The notes: generated from the letters alone by a model not told the origin. DNA of 64,000 nt from Cyclobacteriaceae bacterium (GCA_023151255.1 JAKLJG010000005.1:77066-141065); one strand, 5' to 3'. Positions 26,139 through 35,194 are shown, numbered from the stretch's first letter. Numbers and translations are program-made.

Positions 26139-28655
26139 TCACGCATCATAGCGCACCGTCATCCGCGCTATTCGGTCCTTCAGTTGTTCGGAAGTCAGTT
26201 TTTCGCGCAGGCGGTCAACCATAATGGGGAAGGCAAACGGTGTCGGTTTGTCGGGCCGGGTAATGATTATCTTCTGGTGTTTAATCCGCTCCAGCGCATT
26301 CCGGAGCCGCGCCTCTTCTAACTGAAAGTCCATTACTTCTTCATAGGCCTGCCCGAACAACAGGTTGTGGGCCTCGTATTCATGGAACACCTCAAAAAAT
26401 AACTGCGCGGTAGCTTGCAGGTGGCGGTCTTTTACCGGCCGGCCCGGATAGCCCTTAAACACCAGGCCGGCAATAGCGGCAATTTCCCTGAACTTTCTGC
26501 GCGCCATCTCGGTGGCGTTAATGCTGGCCTGGATGTCTTTCATCAACTCCTCCGCACCCAGCAGGTTTGTTTCAACGGCTTCCTCTATCGGTATTTCCTG
26601 GTCGCTGAGCAACTCAAAGCCGTAATCGTTCATGGCTATTGAAAATGTAATGGGTTTAATCCGTGCTATCCGGTATGCCACCAGAGCGGCCAGTCCTTCA
26701 TGAACAAAGCGCCCTTCAAACGGGTACATCAGCACATGGTGGCCTTCGGCAGTTTCCATGCACTCAATCAGGAATTCGCTTTTTTCCGGCAGGTGCGACC
26801 GCTGCCGCTGCAAATCAAACAGTGGTTTTAAAAATTTCAGTTCAACATCCTTTTCTTTTCCCTTCACTACTTCATCCAGTTTGTTGCGTATCCGTTCGCT
26901 GAGTTGCGATGACAGCGGCATTCTTCCGCCCTGCCACGAGGGCACCAGTCCGGTTTTGCGTTTGCTCTTCCGCGCCTGGGCGTCCATGCCTTTTACGCGC
27001 ACCAGTTCAAGCACCTGGCCGGCAAACCAAAATGTATCGCCTGGGTTGAGGCGCGAAATAAAATATTCTTCAATGGTGCCCAGGTATTTTCCGGAAAGCA
27101 ATTTTACATTCAAAGAGGGATCGCCCACAATGGTACCAATAGATAACCGGTGGCGCTGCGCAATGTGCCGGCTCTCAACACGGTAGCGTCCGTCATGGTC
27201 AATAATAACCTTCCGGTATTCATTGTAAGCCTGTAATGAGTCACCTCCGGTGGTTATAAAATTTAAGATCCACGCCCACTCGTCATCGGTTATGGAGTTA
27301 TAGCTGAACGTAGTCCTTATTTCTTTCAAAATCTCATCCGGAAAAAAACCATCCGAAACGGCCAACGTAACCAGGTACTGCATTAAAACATCGAACGAGC
27401 GGATGTACGGAACCCGTTCCTCCACAATTCCTTTATTGATGGCTTCGCGCAATGCGGCTGCTTCAGTTAATTCGAGTGAATGTGTAGGCACAAAATAAAT
27501 CCGGCTTACAGCCCCGGGCTGGTGACCGCTGCGGCCGGCACGCTGCAGAAAACGCGCAACACCTTTGGGGCTGCCTACCTGTATCACCGTTTCTACCGGG
27601 CCGAAATCAACCCCGAGGTCAAGGCTTGAGGTGCACACCACCGCTTTTAGTCTTCCTTCGTAAAGCTGGTCTTCCACCCAATGCCGAATTTCTTTGCTGA
27701 TGGAGCCGTGATGCATGGCAACCAACCCTGATAACTCAGGCGCCTTGTCGAGCATTTTCTGGTACCAGATCTCAGCAAAGGAACGTGTGTTGGTAAAGAT
27801 GAGGGTACTGGTACTTTGTTTTACAATCTCCACAACCTTATCGAGCAACTGAATGCCGAGGTGCCCGGCCCAGGGTATGGTTTCCACCGAGTCGGGAAGG
27901 ATGGAGATGACTTCAATCTTTTTAGAGATGCTTGCTTTGATGAACGTGTTAGTATTTTCATACACCCTCCTAACCCCCCTCAAGGGGGGTAACTTGTTCT
28001 CCTCTCCCCTAGAGGGGGTAAAGAGGGGGGTATAGCATTTCCCTAACAACATCTCCAGCGCCTGCTCCATATTTCCTATTGTGGCTGATATTCCCCACAC
28101 CTTGAGTTGCGGAACCAGCGTTTTTAACCGCGATAAAGCCAGTTCAACCTGTACTCCCCGTTTGGAGCCCATCAGTTCGTGCCACTCATCGGCTACCACT
28201 ACCTTCAGGTTCTTGAAATAATCAGCATACCCTTTTTGGGCAAGCAGAAGGTGCAAACTTTCGGGGGTAATAATGAGGAATTCGGGAGGTGTGGTTTTTT
28301 GGTGTTGCCGGTGCCTTAGGGATGTATCGCCTGAACGAATGCCAACGTTCCAATGTAAACCCAATCCTTCAATGGCACGGATAGCCGAAAGTTCTATTTC
28401 CTTTGCCAGCGCCCGGATGGGTGTTATCCAAATCGCTTGCAAGCCCTGCTGGCTGCTGCTGCTATGGTTGCGGATAAACTCAAGCAGGATGGGCACGACC
28501 AACGAATAGGTTTTTCCGCTGCCGGTCGGGGCATTAACCAGCCCGCTTTGTCCGGCCAGATACGCCTGCCAGGCTTCGTACTGAAACGAAAAGGGCTTCC
28601 ACCCCTTTGACTGAAACCAGGCTTCGGCTTTGCTTATCAGCGTGGCTTGATCCAT
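26139..28655 (-). CDS. Lhr-type DEXH helicase of the DNA-damage set
   Basis: An ATP-dependent 3'-5' helicase of superfamily 2 with 838 residues. Walker A is PTGSGKT (43-49), motif II is DEWH (156-159), motif III SATIG (190-194), motif VI QRAGRSGH, followed by winged-helix and Lhr core regions. It matches the ligase-associated DEXH helicase subgroup, normally encoded beside pdeM and a DNA ligase. Residues about 207-233 (CYTPLFTPSRGEENK onward) are an in-frame insertion encoded by a palindromic repeat at 27961-28034; family members run almost directly from ALEMLLG to the (F)IKASISKKIEV strand. The insertion lies between RecA domain 1 and the linker and may be a tolerated surface loop. Divergent from the MerR gene. 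Confidence 0.9.
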   Translation of the reverse strand: MDQATLISKAEAWFQSKGWKPFSFQYEAWQAYLAGQSGLVNAPTGSGKTYSLVVPILLEFIRNHSSSSQQGLQAIWITPIRALAKEIELSAIRAIEGLGLHWNVGIRSGDTSLRHRQHQKTTPPEFLIITPESLHLLLAQKGYADYFKNLKVVVADEWHELMGSKRGVQVELALSRLKTLVPQLKVWGISATIGNMEQALEMLLGKCYTPLFTPSRGEENKLPPLRGVRRVYENTNTFIKASISKKIEVISILPDSVETIPWAGHLGIQLLDKVVEIVKQSTSTLIFTNTRSFAEIWYQKMLDKAPELSGLVAMHHGSISKEIRHWVEDQLYEGRLKAVVCTSSLDLGVDFGPVETVIQVGSPKGVARFLQRAGRSGHQPGAVSRIYFVPTHSLELTEAAALREAINKGIVEERVPYIRSFDVLMQYLVTLAVSDGFFPDEILKEIRTTFSYNSITDDEWAWILNFITTGGDSLQAYNEYRKVIIDHDGRYRVESRHIAQRHRLSIGTIVGDPSLNVKLLSGKYLGTIEEYFISRLNPGDTFWFAGQVLELVRVKGMDAQARKSKRKTGLVPSWQGGRMPLSSQLSERIRNKLDEVVKGKEKDVELKFLKPLFDLQRQRSHLPEKSEFLIECMETAEGHHVLMYPFEGRFVHEGLAALVAYRIARIKPITFSIAMNDYGFELLSDQEIPIEEAVETNLLGAEELMKDIQASINATEMARRKFREIAAIAGLVFKGYPGRPVKDRHLQATAQLFFEVFHEYEAHNLLFGQAYEEVMDFQLEEARLRNALERIKHQKIIITRPDKPTPFAFPIMVDRLREKLTSEQLKDRIARMTVRYDA
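27961..28034. repeat. Palindromic repeat inserted in-frame in the helicase gene
   Basis: About 74 bp that fold as two adjacent hairpins inside a weak outer stem: ACCCCCCT-CA-AGGGGGGT (27973-27990, perfect arms) and CCCCT-AG-AGGGG (28006-28017), flanked by TACACCCTCCT (27961-27971) and AGAGGGGGGTATA (28022-28034). The C/G homopolymer blocks are foreign to the rest of the gene. The total adds whole codons without a stop. It resembles the CCCCCTCAAGGGGG-type intergenic repeats I associate with Bacteroidota genomes. Confidence 0.75.
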
Positions 28656-28723
28656 TGCCCAAGGTAGTTTTTCATTACTTTCGGAATCCGATTTTAAACA
28701 ATATTTCGACAGGGTTGTTTTAG

Positions 28724-29608
28724 GTGGTTATGGGTCAGTACTCCATTAAAGAACTCGAAAAGTTATCGGGCATAAAAGCCCACACTATCCGTATCTGGGA
28801 AAAGCGGCATCATATTGTTGAGCCCCAGCGTACAGGTACCAATATCAGGCTGTATTCGGATGACGACCTGAAGCGCATCATCAACGTAGCCTTACTGAAC
28901 AACCATGGCATCCGCATTTCACAGATTGCACGGATGACACGCGAACAAATCAGCAATAAGATTAAGGAGCTCAGTGACCAGAAATCAGCTAACGAAATCT
29001 TCATTGATCAACTGGTAGTAGCCATGGTGGATATGGATGAGGAGAAGTTCAATGAAATCATAGCGGGAGTTGTTAAACGCTACGGATTTGAGCGAACCAT
29101 TACTGAAACCGTTTACCCGTTCCTCGAAAAAATAGGGGTGCTGTGGCAGGCCGGAACGGTAAACCCTGCGCAAGAACATTTTATTTCCAACCTCATTCGC
29201 CAGCAATTGATTATGGCCATAGCATCGTTGTCCATACCACCGAAAAGTGCACGGAAAGCCATTCTCTTTCTGCCAGAAGGCGAGTTCCATGAATTCGGAC
29301 TACTTTTTTTCAATTATATAGCCCGCAGCAAAGGCATTTACACCTATTACCTGGGGCAGTCGGTACCTTTTGACGATTTGAAAACGGTCTATGAAATACA
29401 CAAGCCTCAGTATATCATCACCGCCTTCGTATCAACACCGGCAGCGGCCGAGGTAAAAGAATATGTAGAAAAAATGTCGCGCGAATTTGCCGATGCCACC
29501 ATCCTTGCATCGGGCAACAACCTGCGCAATACCGCCTTTATTGTTCCCCGCAACTTTAAGGTTATCTATAAGTCAACCGAGCTGGCCGGGCTTTTAGAAC
29601 CTCTTTGA
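28724..29608 (+). CDS. MerR regulator with B12-binding domain (CarH-like)
   Basis: A 294-residue transcription factor. Residues 5-75 are a MerR winged helix (YSIKELEKLSGIKAHTIRIW). Residues 95-170 form the helical cap of cobalamin-binding photoreceptors with the W-x9-EH signature (Trp141, Glu151, His152). Residues 178-290 are a Rossmann-like B12 domain in which E187-x-His189-x-x-G192 takes the place of the DxHxxG cobalt-ligand motif. In CarH, adenosylcobalamin lets the tetramer repress crt genes in the dark and light releases it. All key residues are present, so B12-dependent light sensing is likely. It lies directly upstream of the sigma factor and crt operon. The GTG/ATG start at 28724 has a second ATG at 28730. 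Confidence 0.9.
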   Translation: MVMGQYSIKELEKLSGIKAHTIRIWEKRHHIVEPQRTGTNIRLYSDDDLKRIINVALLNNHGIRISQIARMTREQISNKIKELSDQKSANEIFIDQLVVAMVDMDEEKFNEIIAGVVKRYGFERTITETVYPFLEKIGVLWQAGTVNPAQEHFISNLIRQQLIMAIASLSIPPKSARKAILFLPEGEFHEFGLLFFNYIARSKGIYTYYLGQSVPFDDLKTVYEIHKPQYIITAFVSTPAAAEVKEYVEKMSREFADATILASGNNLRNTAFIVPRNFKVIYKSTELAGLLEPL

Positions 29609-29730
29609 TGTCCTTTACAGCTTGTTTTGTTTAATAAGGTTCTTGTAAAATCCATGAATACCCCTCCTTTTTAATATTCCATTGAACAAACCTTTACTTT
29701 AAGCCGAAAATCGCGTAAAGGTCGCTAAGA

Positions 29731-29760
29731 TTGTTTAACAATTTAATTAAAACATTAAAC
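29731..29760. promoter_or_regulatory. Palindromes upstream of the crt sigma factor
   Basis: The 30 bp just before the sigma-factor gene hold TTGTT-T-AACAA (29731-29741), the palindrome TTTAATTAAA (29742-29751), and an inverted pair GTTTAA (29733) and TTAAAC (29755-29760). The spot suits an operator for the upstream CarH-like repressor. It is an inference; no CarH site is known to me with this exact sequence. Confidence 0.4.
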
Positions 29761-29770
29761 AGTTTTAGCT

Positions 29771-30271
29771 ATGTCAGCGATAGAATTTGACTACCAGATA
29801 GCCGGGTTAAGAAGTACCCTGAAAGCCTTTACCCGCAGGTTTACCACCAACCGCGAAGAATCAAACGACCTGGTTCAGGATACCATACTGAAAGCCCTCA
29901 CTTATCGGAACAAGTTTAGGGAAGACACCAACCTGAAAGGCTGGCTGTTCACCATTATGCGCAACACCTTTATAAACAACTACCGGAAAAACCAACGCGC
30001 CAAAACTTCGCATGACGACACGAAGGAATTGTATTACCTGAATGTTGAAGATACTCACACATTTAATAGTCCGGGGGCAAGCTATGAATACAAAGACATT
30101 TGGAACCACGTCAACCAGTTGCGTGAAGAATTGCTGGTACCTTTTAAAATGCACACTTCCGGTTATAAGTACCACGAAATTGCCGAACACTTGGGCATAC
30201 CCATCGGCACAGTGAAGAACCGCATCTTCCACGCGCGTAAGGAAATACAAAGCCGGTTAGCCGGATATTGA
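29771..30271 (+). CDS. ECF-type RNA polymerase sigma factor
   Basis: A 166-residue sigma-70 factor with region 2 (about 20-85; SNDLVQDTILKAL and GWLFTIMRNTFINNYRK) and region 4 (about 110-160; YHEIAEHLGIPIGTVKNRI). No regulator of the anti-sigma type is adjacent, which suggests control at the transcription level, probably by the CarH-like protein upstream. It precedes crtI by 21 bp and is the first gene of the carotenoid operon, so it may amplify the operon's own expression or switch on other light-protection genes. Confidence 0.93.
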   Translation: MSAIEFDYQIAGLRSTLKAFTRRFTTNREESNDLVQDTILKALTYRNKFREDTNLKGWLFTIMRNTFINNYRKNQRAKTSHDDTKELYYLNVEDTHTFNSPGASYEYKDIWNHVNQLREELLVPFKMHTSGYKYHEIAEHLGIPIGTVKNRIFHARKEIQSRLAGY

Positions 30272-30292
30272 TTACCTTAGCTAACTGTTCAA

Positions 30293-31780
30293 ATGTTTAA
30301 ACAAACTAAAATTGCAATTATCGGTTCCGGCTTTTCGGGTCTGTCAGCCGCCTGCCACCTGGCAAAGGCAGGCTTTGAGGTAACCGTTTTTGAAAAAAAC
30401 AGCACACCGGGCGGCCGCGCCAGAAAATTTGAAGCCCAGGGCTTCACCTTCGATATGGGCCCGAGCTGGTATTGGATGCCCGATGTGTTTGAAAAATTTT
30501 TTGCTGCCTTCAGTAAGAAACCATCCGATTATTATACACTTGAGCGACTAGACCCCTCCTACCGAATTTATTACTCGGCTGATGACCACTTGGATATTCC
30601 CGCAGGCTTGGATGCCCTTTGTGCGATGTTTGACCAACTGGAACCGGGCAGCAGCAAAAACCTGTTAAAGTTTTTGGATGAAGGGCGATTCAAATACGAA
30701 ATCGGCATCAACAAACTGGTTTACAAACCGGGGCAGTCGCTGCTGGAACTGGCTGACCCGAAAGTGATTGCCGGAGTGTTCAGACTTCATGTCTTTCAAT
30801 CCATTTCAACGTACATACGCAAATACTTTAAGGAAAATAAACTTATTCAATTGCTTGAGTTTCCTGTGCTGTTTCTGGGAGCTACACCACAAAACACACC
30901 TGCACTCTACAGCCTGATGAACTATGCCGACATGGCCCTGGGTACCTGGTACCCGAAAGGCGGCATGCATAAAATTATTGAAGGCATGGTACAACTGGCT
31001 ACCGAACTGGGTGTAACCTTCGAGTTCAACAGCACCGTGCAGCAGCTTGAACTGAATGCTATTAAGGCAAAAGGTGTAATCGTTAACGGACATTTCAGGG
31101 CGTTCGACTTCATCGTAGCCGGGGCGGATTATCACCATGTGGAGCAAACGCTGCTGCCTGAAAATTTCAGGCGATATTCACCAAAGTACTGGAACAGCCG
31201 CACGCTGGCCCCCTCCAGCCTGATATTTTACCTGGGCATAAACAAAAAGCTGAAAGGCCTGTTGCACCACACCTTGTTCTTCGATGAAGATTTTGAAACA
31301 CATGCAAAAGAAATTTACGAAAACCCCCAGTGGCCAACCCGCCCGCAGTTTTACCTGAGTTGTACTTCCAAGACCGACTCCACCGTGGCTCCGTCCGGGT
31401 ACGAAAATTTAATGATCCTGATGCCGGTTGCACCAGGATTACCGGATACGCCTGAAATCCGTGAACGCTATTTTAATATCGTTATTGACCGGCTCGAAAA
31501 ACTAACCGGACAATCCATTAAGGAAAACATTGTATTCAAGCGCAGCTATGCCCACAACGATTTTACGGCCGATTACAATGCATTTAAAGGAAATGCCTAC
31601 GGTTTGGCCAATACGCTGCGGCAAACGGCCAACCTGAAACCGGCCATCCATAACAAAAAGGTGAATAATTTGTTTTATACTGGCCAGCTAACGGTGCCGG
31701 GGCCAGGCGTACCGCCCAGCATCATCAGCGGCCAGGTTGTTGCCGGTGAAGTAATTAAACAAGCAAAACGCAGTAACTAA
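30293..31780 (+). CDS. crtI: Phytoene desaturase
   Basis: FAD-dependent desaturase of 495 residues that converts phytoene to lycopene in the membrane-associated carotenoid pathway. The dinucleotide-binding motif is IIGSGFSGLSAACHLAKAG at the N-terminus with E35 of the VTVFEKN strand, and the typical C-terminal CrtI motif GQLTVPGPGVPPSIISGQ is intact. The length is that of bacterial CrtI. It starts 21 bp after the sigma gene and ends 10 bp before crtB. Some members of this family carry out three or five steps; the presence of crtZ and a lycopene cyclase implies four steps to lycopene. Confidence 0.95.
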   Translation: MFKQTKIAIIGSGFSGLSAACHLAKAGFEVTVFEKNSTPGGRARKFEAQGFTFDMGPSWYWMPDVFEKFFAAFSKKPSDYYTLERLDPSYRIYYSADDHLDIPAGLDALCAMFDQLEPGSSKNLLKFLDEGRFKYEIGINKLVYKPGQSLLELADPKVIAGVFRLHVFQSISTYIRKYFKENKLIQLLEFPVLFLGATPQNTPALYSLMNYADMALGTWYPKGGMHKIIEGMVQLATELGVTFEFNSTVQQLELNAIKAKGVIVNGHFRAFDFIVAGADYHHVEQTLLPENFRRYSPKYWNSRTLAPSSLIFYLGINKKLKGLLHHTLFFDEDFETHAKEIYENPQWPTRPQFYLSCTSKTDSTVAPSGYENLMILMPVAPGLPDTPEIRERYFNIVIDRLEKLTGQSIKENIVFKRSYAHNDFTADYNAFKGNAYGLANTLRQTANLKPAIHNKKVNNLFYTGQLTVPGPGVPPSIISGQVVAGEVIKQAKRSN

Positions 31781-31790
31781 TTTTATCCCC

Positions 31791-32627
31791 ATGAAGGAAC
31801 TCTACGACAAAGTATCCTTACGGTGCAGCAGGCTTACCACACGTGCGTACAGCACCTCGTTCTCACTGGGTATCCTGTGCCTGAAAAGAGAGTTGCGCGA
31901 CCCAATTTACGCCATCTACGGCTTTGTGCGCTTTGCTGATGAGATTGTAGATACCTTTCACCAGTATAACAAAGAAGATCTGTTTACCCGCTTTAAACAG
32001 GAAACGTATCAGGCAATTAATGACGGAATAAGTCTTAACCCGATTCTTAACAGTTTCCAACATGCGGTAAGGCAATATAACATTGATCGCTCATCCATTG
32101 ATCTTTTTTTGCGCAGTATGGAAATGGACTTGAGCCGTAAGGTTTACGATGATCCTGGCCTGAAAGAATACATTCTGGGTTCAGCCGAAGTGGTTGGCCT
32201 GATGTGCCTTCGCGTATTTGTAAACGGTGATGATACCCTTTATGAAAAATTAAAGCCCTACGCCATGAGCCTGGGTTCGGCCTTTCAGAAAGTAAACTTC
32301 CTGCGCGACCTGCAGGCCGATTATACGAACATGGGCAGAACCTATTTTCCGGGTGTGGATTTCACCAATTTCAATGAAACGCAGAAGCAACACATAGAAG
32401 CTGACATCCGGGCTGATTTTGACCATGCACTTGAAGGAATTAAAATGCTTCCGAAGTCATCCCGTTTCGGGGTGTATGTGGCCTACATGTATTACATGGC
32501 CCTGTTCAGAAAAATACAAAATACCCCTTGCGAAAAAGTGCTGGAGAGCCGCATCCGCATCCGCAACCGATATAAAGCCAGTTTGTTGGCTTACTCGTAT
32601 GTAAAGCATCAATTCAATTTAATCTGA
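31791..32627 (+). CDS. crtB: Phytoene synthase
   Basis: Condenses two geranylgeranyl diphosphates to phytoene. The 278 residues carry both Asp-rich magnesium-binding motifs, ADEIVDTFH (about residues 47-55) and NFLRDLQADYTNMGRTYFP (about 168-186). No crtE (geranylgeranyl diphosphate synthase) is in the window, so the substrate must come from a gene elsewhere. Its stop overlaps the idi start by one base (TGATG), giving translational coupling. Confidence 0.95.
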   Translation: MKELYDKVSLRCSRLTTRAYSTSFSLGILCLKRELRDPIYAIYGFVRFADEIVDTFHQYNKEDLFTRFKQETYQAINDGISLNPILNSFQHAVRQYNIDRSSIDLFLRSMEMDLSRKVYDDPGLKEYILGSAEVVGLMCLRVFVNGDDTLYEKLKPYAMSLGSAFQKVNFLRDLQADYTNMGRTYFPGVDFTNFNETQKQHIEADIRADFDHALEGIKMLPKSSRFGVYVAYMYYMALFRKIQNTPCEKVLESRIRIRNRYKASLLAYSYVKHQFNLI

Positions 32628-33145
32628 TGGAATACGTTATCCTGGTTGATGAGCACGACAACGAAGTAGGCATCATGGAAAAAATGGAGGCCCACCAGCA
32701 AGGCTTATTACACCGTGCTTTCTCCGTGCTGGTGTTTAACTCAAAAGGCGAAATGCTTATTCAAAAAAGGGCCGACAGCAAATACCACAGTGCGGGCCTG
32801 TGGACGAACACCTGCTGCAGCCACCCGCGGCCCGGTGAACGGATTGAAGAAGCGGCTAAACGAAGGTTGCAGGAGGAAATGGGTATACTTGCTAACCCGG
32901 AAAAGGCATACTCGTTTATTTATAAAACTCAACTTGATGGCGGACTTACTGAGCATGAATTGGACCATGTGTTATTTGCCCATAGCGATAGTATTCCTGA
33001 AGTGAACCAGAACGAAGTTCAGGATTGGCAATTCATCAGGCTCGCTGAATTAAAGGAAAAAATTGAGCAGCAGCCACAATCCTTCACACACTGGTTTAAA
33101 CTGATCGTAAATCATCCACAGCTTAAGTTTGCTGTGCACGCCTGA
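32627..33145 (+). CDS. idi: Isopentenyl-diphosphate delta-isomerase, type 1
   Basis: A Nudix-fold isomerase of 172 residues that interconverts IPP and DMAPP, balancing the isoprenoid pool for carotenoid synthesis. Recognised by the catalytic Cys in TNTCCSHPRPGE and the EEAAKRRLQEEMG Nudix-like helix with metal-binding Glu. Type 1 is less common in bacteria than type 2, but is seen in carotenoid operons. Starts in the crtB stop codon. Confidence 0.94.
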   Translation: MEYVILVDEHDNEVGIMEKMEAHQQGLLHRAFSVLVFNSKGEMLIQKRADSKYHSAGLWTNTCCSHPRPGERIEEAAKRRLQEEMGILANPEKAYSFIYKTQLDGGLTEHELDHVLFAHSDSIPEVNQNEVQDWQFIRLAELKEKIEQQPQSFTHWFKLIVNHPQLKFAVHA

Positions 33146-33200
33146 CAGCCCCCTCAGAATATTAAACTTCCTGTTTTGTTCTTATACCACACCGAAAACC

Positions 33201-33377
33201 ATGTTTTCAATATTCAAAAAAGATCCGGTAAAGCAACTGGAAAACAAGCGAAAGAAATTACTGGAAGAAGCCATGCGCATTCAGCGCTCGGGTGACCTGA
33301 AACTTTACGCGCTAAAAATGGAAGCAATCGACAAACTGGAAAAAGAAATTGATGCGCTTCAAAAACAAAACGGCTGA
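33201..33377 (+). CDS. DUF6435-like small protein
   Basis: A 58-residue, highly charged, all-helical protein (MFSIFKKDPVKQLENKRKK and on to DALQKQNG). I chose ATG 33201; a longer frame from 33129 begins inside idi and has no family character. It matches what I remember as the DUF6435 family, small proteins of unknown function. Its 3' end overlaps the photolyase gene by about 26 bp. Its place in a photoprotection operon is the only functional hint. Confidence 0.72.
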   Translation: MFSIFKKDPVKQLENKRKKLLEEAMRIQRSGDLKLYALKMEAIDKLEKEIDALQKQNG

Positions 33378-34677
33378 ATCGGTTATCAATCCTGCCGTAA
33401 CGCTATTCTGGTTCAGGCGAGACCTGCGACTACAGGATAATGCCGGGTTATATCACGCACTTAAAGATAACAACAACGTATTACCCATCTTTATTTTTGA
33501 CACCGAAATACTGGATAAACTCGAGGACGAAAATGATGCCCGTGTAGAATTCATCCACCAGTCGCTGGAGCATCTGAAAAAAGAACTGGAGAACCTGGGC
33601 GGTTCGTTAGCCGTGTTCCATGGCAATCCTGTTAAGATTTTTAATGACCTAAACCCAAAGGCGGTTTACACCAACCACGATTATGAACCGTACGGCAACC
33701 AACGCGATGGTGCAGTTAAAAAAATTTTGGAGGAAAAAGGCGCACGGTTCTCATCCTACAAAGACATCGTTATTTTTGAAAAAGACGAAATCGTAAAAGA
33801 TGATGGCTCCCCCTATACGGTGTACACCCCGTACAGCAAAAAATGGAAAGGCGCATTAAATAACTTTTATAGTAAAAGCTACCCGGTTGAAAAATATACC
33901 GGTAACCTGCTGAAGATTAAACCGCTTCCTCTTCCGGAACTTTCAGCGATTGGATTTAAAAAGTCGGGGATTGTATTTCCGGAAAGAAAAATAAAACAAG
34001 CTGTCATCGAAAAATACCACTTACAGCGCGATATACCCGGCATCGAGGGGACTTCGCGCCTAAGCGTGCACCTGCGGTTTGGCACAGTAAGCATTCGTAA
34101 ACTCGTTCAGGTTGCTTTAAAGAAAAATGAAAAGTGGCTGAACGAACTCATCTGGCGCGACTTCTACCACATGATTCTCTGGCACTTTCCGCATGTCGTA
34201 ACCCAAGCATTTAAACCCATTTACGACCAGATTGAATGGCGTAATGACCCGGAAGATTTCAAAGCCTGGTGCGAAGGCAAAACCGGCTACCCCATTGTAG
34301 ATGCCGGCATGCGCGAACTCAATGCCACCGGCTACATGCACAACCGCGTGCGCATGATTGTGGCCAGCTTCCTTACCAAACACCTACTCATCGACTGGCG
34401 TTGGGGCGAGGCTTACTTTGCTAAAAAGCTTCTTGATTTTGATTTAGCTGCCAACAATGGCGGCTGGCAGTGGGCGGCCGGTTCGGGCTGCGATGCCGCA
34501 CCGTATTTCCGGGTATTCAACCCGTACATCCAAACAGAAAAATTTGATCCCGACAGAACATACATTAAGCGATGGGTACCCGAAGTTGATACACCCGCTT
34601 ACCCCAAACCCATTGTGGATCACAACCTGGCACGCGAAAGAGTACTTGCGGCCTACAAAATTGCTTTGGAATCGTAA
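33352..34677 (+). CDS. phrB: Deoxyribodipyrimidine photolyase
   Basis: A light-driven flavoenzyme of 441 residues that splits UV-induced cyclobutane pyrimidine dimers. The N-terminal Rossmann domain starts with VTLFWFRRDLRLQDNAGL. The C-terminal FAD-binding domain has the class I motifs LNELIWRDFYH, GYMHNRVRMI and NNGGWQWAAGSGCDAAPYF with the electron-transfer Trp. I take ATG 33352 as start; a TTG three bases earlier is possible. It overlaps the preceding small gene and joins DNA repair to pigment synthesis in one transcript. Confidence 0.94.
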   Translation: MRFKNKTAESVINPAVTLFWFRRDLRLQDNAGLYHALKDNNNVLPIFIFDTEILDKLEDENDARVEFIHQSLEHLKKELENLGGSLAVFHGNPVKIFNDLNPKAVYTNHDYEPYGNQRDGAVKKILEEKGARFSSYKDIVIFEKDEIVKDDGSPYTVYTPYSKKWKGALNNFYSKSYPVEKYTGNLLKIKPLPLPELSAIGFKKSGIVFPERKIKQAVIEKYHLQRDIPGIEGTSRLSVHLRFGTVSIRKLVQVALKKNEKWLNELIWRDFYHMILWHFPHVVTQAFKPIYDQIEWRNDPEDFKAWCEGKTGYPIVDAGMRELNATGYMHNRVRMIVASFLTKHLLIDWRWGEAYFAKKLLDFDLAANNGGWQWAAGSGCDAAPYFRVFNPYIQTEKFDPDRTYIKRWVPEVDTPAYPKPIVDHNLARERVLAAYKIALES

Positions 34678-34718
34678 CAGCAACTTAAACATTATTAAGC
34701 TTCAGTTGTTTTACTTGT

Positions 34719-35189
34719 ATGAAAGTATATACACTGAAGCGGAAACAAATCTTGCCGATTTCTATTAATGAAGCGTGGGAATTTTTCTCCACTCCGTCTA
34801 ACCTCACTAAAATAACGCCTGAACACATGGGCTTTAAAATACTTTACATATCAGGTGGCCCCAAAATGTATGCCGGCCAACTAATCCGATATATTGTTTA
34901 CGGCCTGCCCGGGATACCCATGAACTGGACAACCGAAATTACCCACGTACAGGAACCTTATTATTTTGTTGATGAGCAACGATTCGGGCCTTATGCACTA
35001 TGGCACCACCAGCACCATTTTAAAGAAGTGGCAGGAGGTATTGAAATGACTGATGAAGTTAATTATGCCGTGCCGTTTGGAATCATCGGCCGAATGGCAA
35101 ATTGGCTTTTTGTAGAGCGTGAGCTAAATCGTATTTTTGACTTCCGGTATAAGGTATTGGAAACCTATTTCAAACAACCGGAGCCGTAG
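34719..35189 (+). CDS. SRPBCC/START-like domain protein
   Basis: A 156-residue single-domain protein with the helix-grip fold: beta-rich start (LKRKQILPISINEAWEFFS), a long C-terminal helix (ANWLFVERELNRIFDFRYKVLE) and the hydrophobic cavity pattern typical of this superfamily. These proteins bind hydrophobic ligands or act as polyketide cyclases. Placed 41 bp after photolyase and 5 bp before crtZ, it could bind carotenoid intermediates, but no ligand is known. Related proteins occur next to photolyases in other bacteria. Confidence 0.82.
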   Translation: MKVYTLKRKQILPISINEAWEFFSTPSNLTKITPEHMGFKILYISGGPKMYAGQLIRYIVYGLPGIPMNWTTEITHVQEPYYFVDEQRFGPYALWHHQHHFKEVAGGIEMTDEVNYAVPFGIIGRMANWLFVERELNRIFDFRYKVLETYFKQPEP

Positions 35190-35194
35190 TTCGC

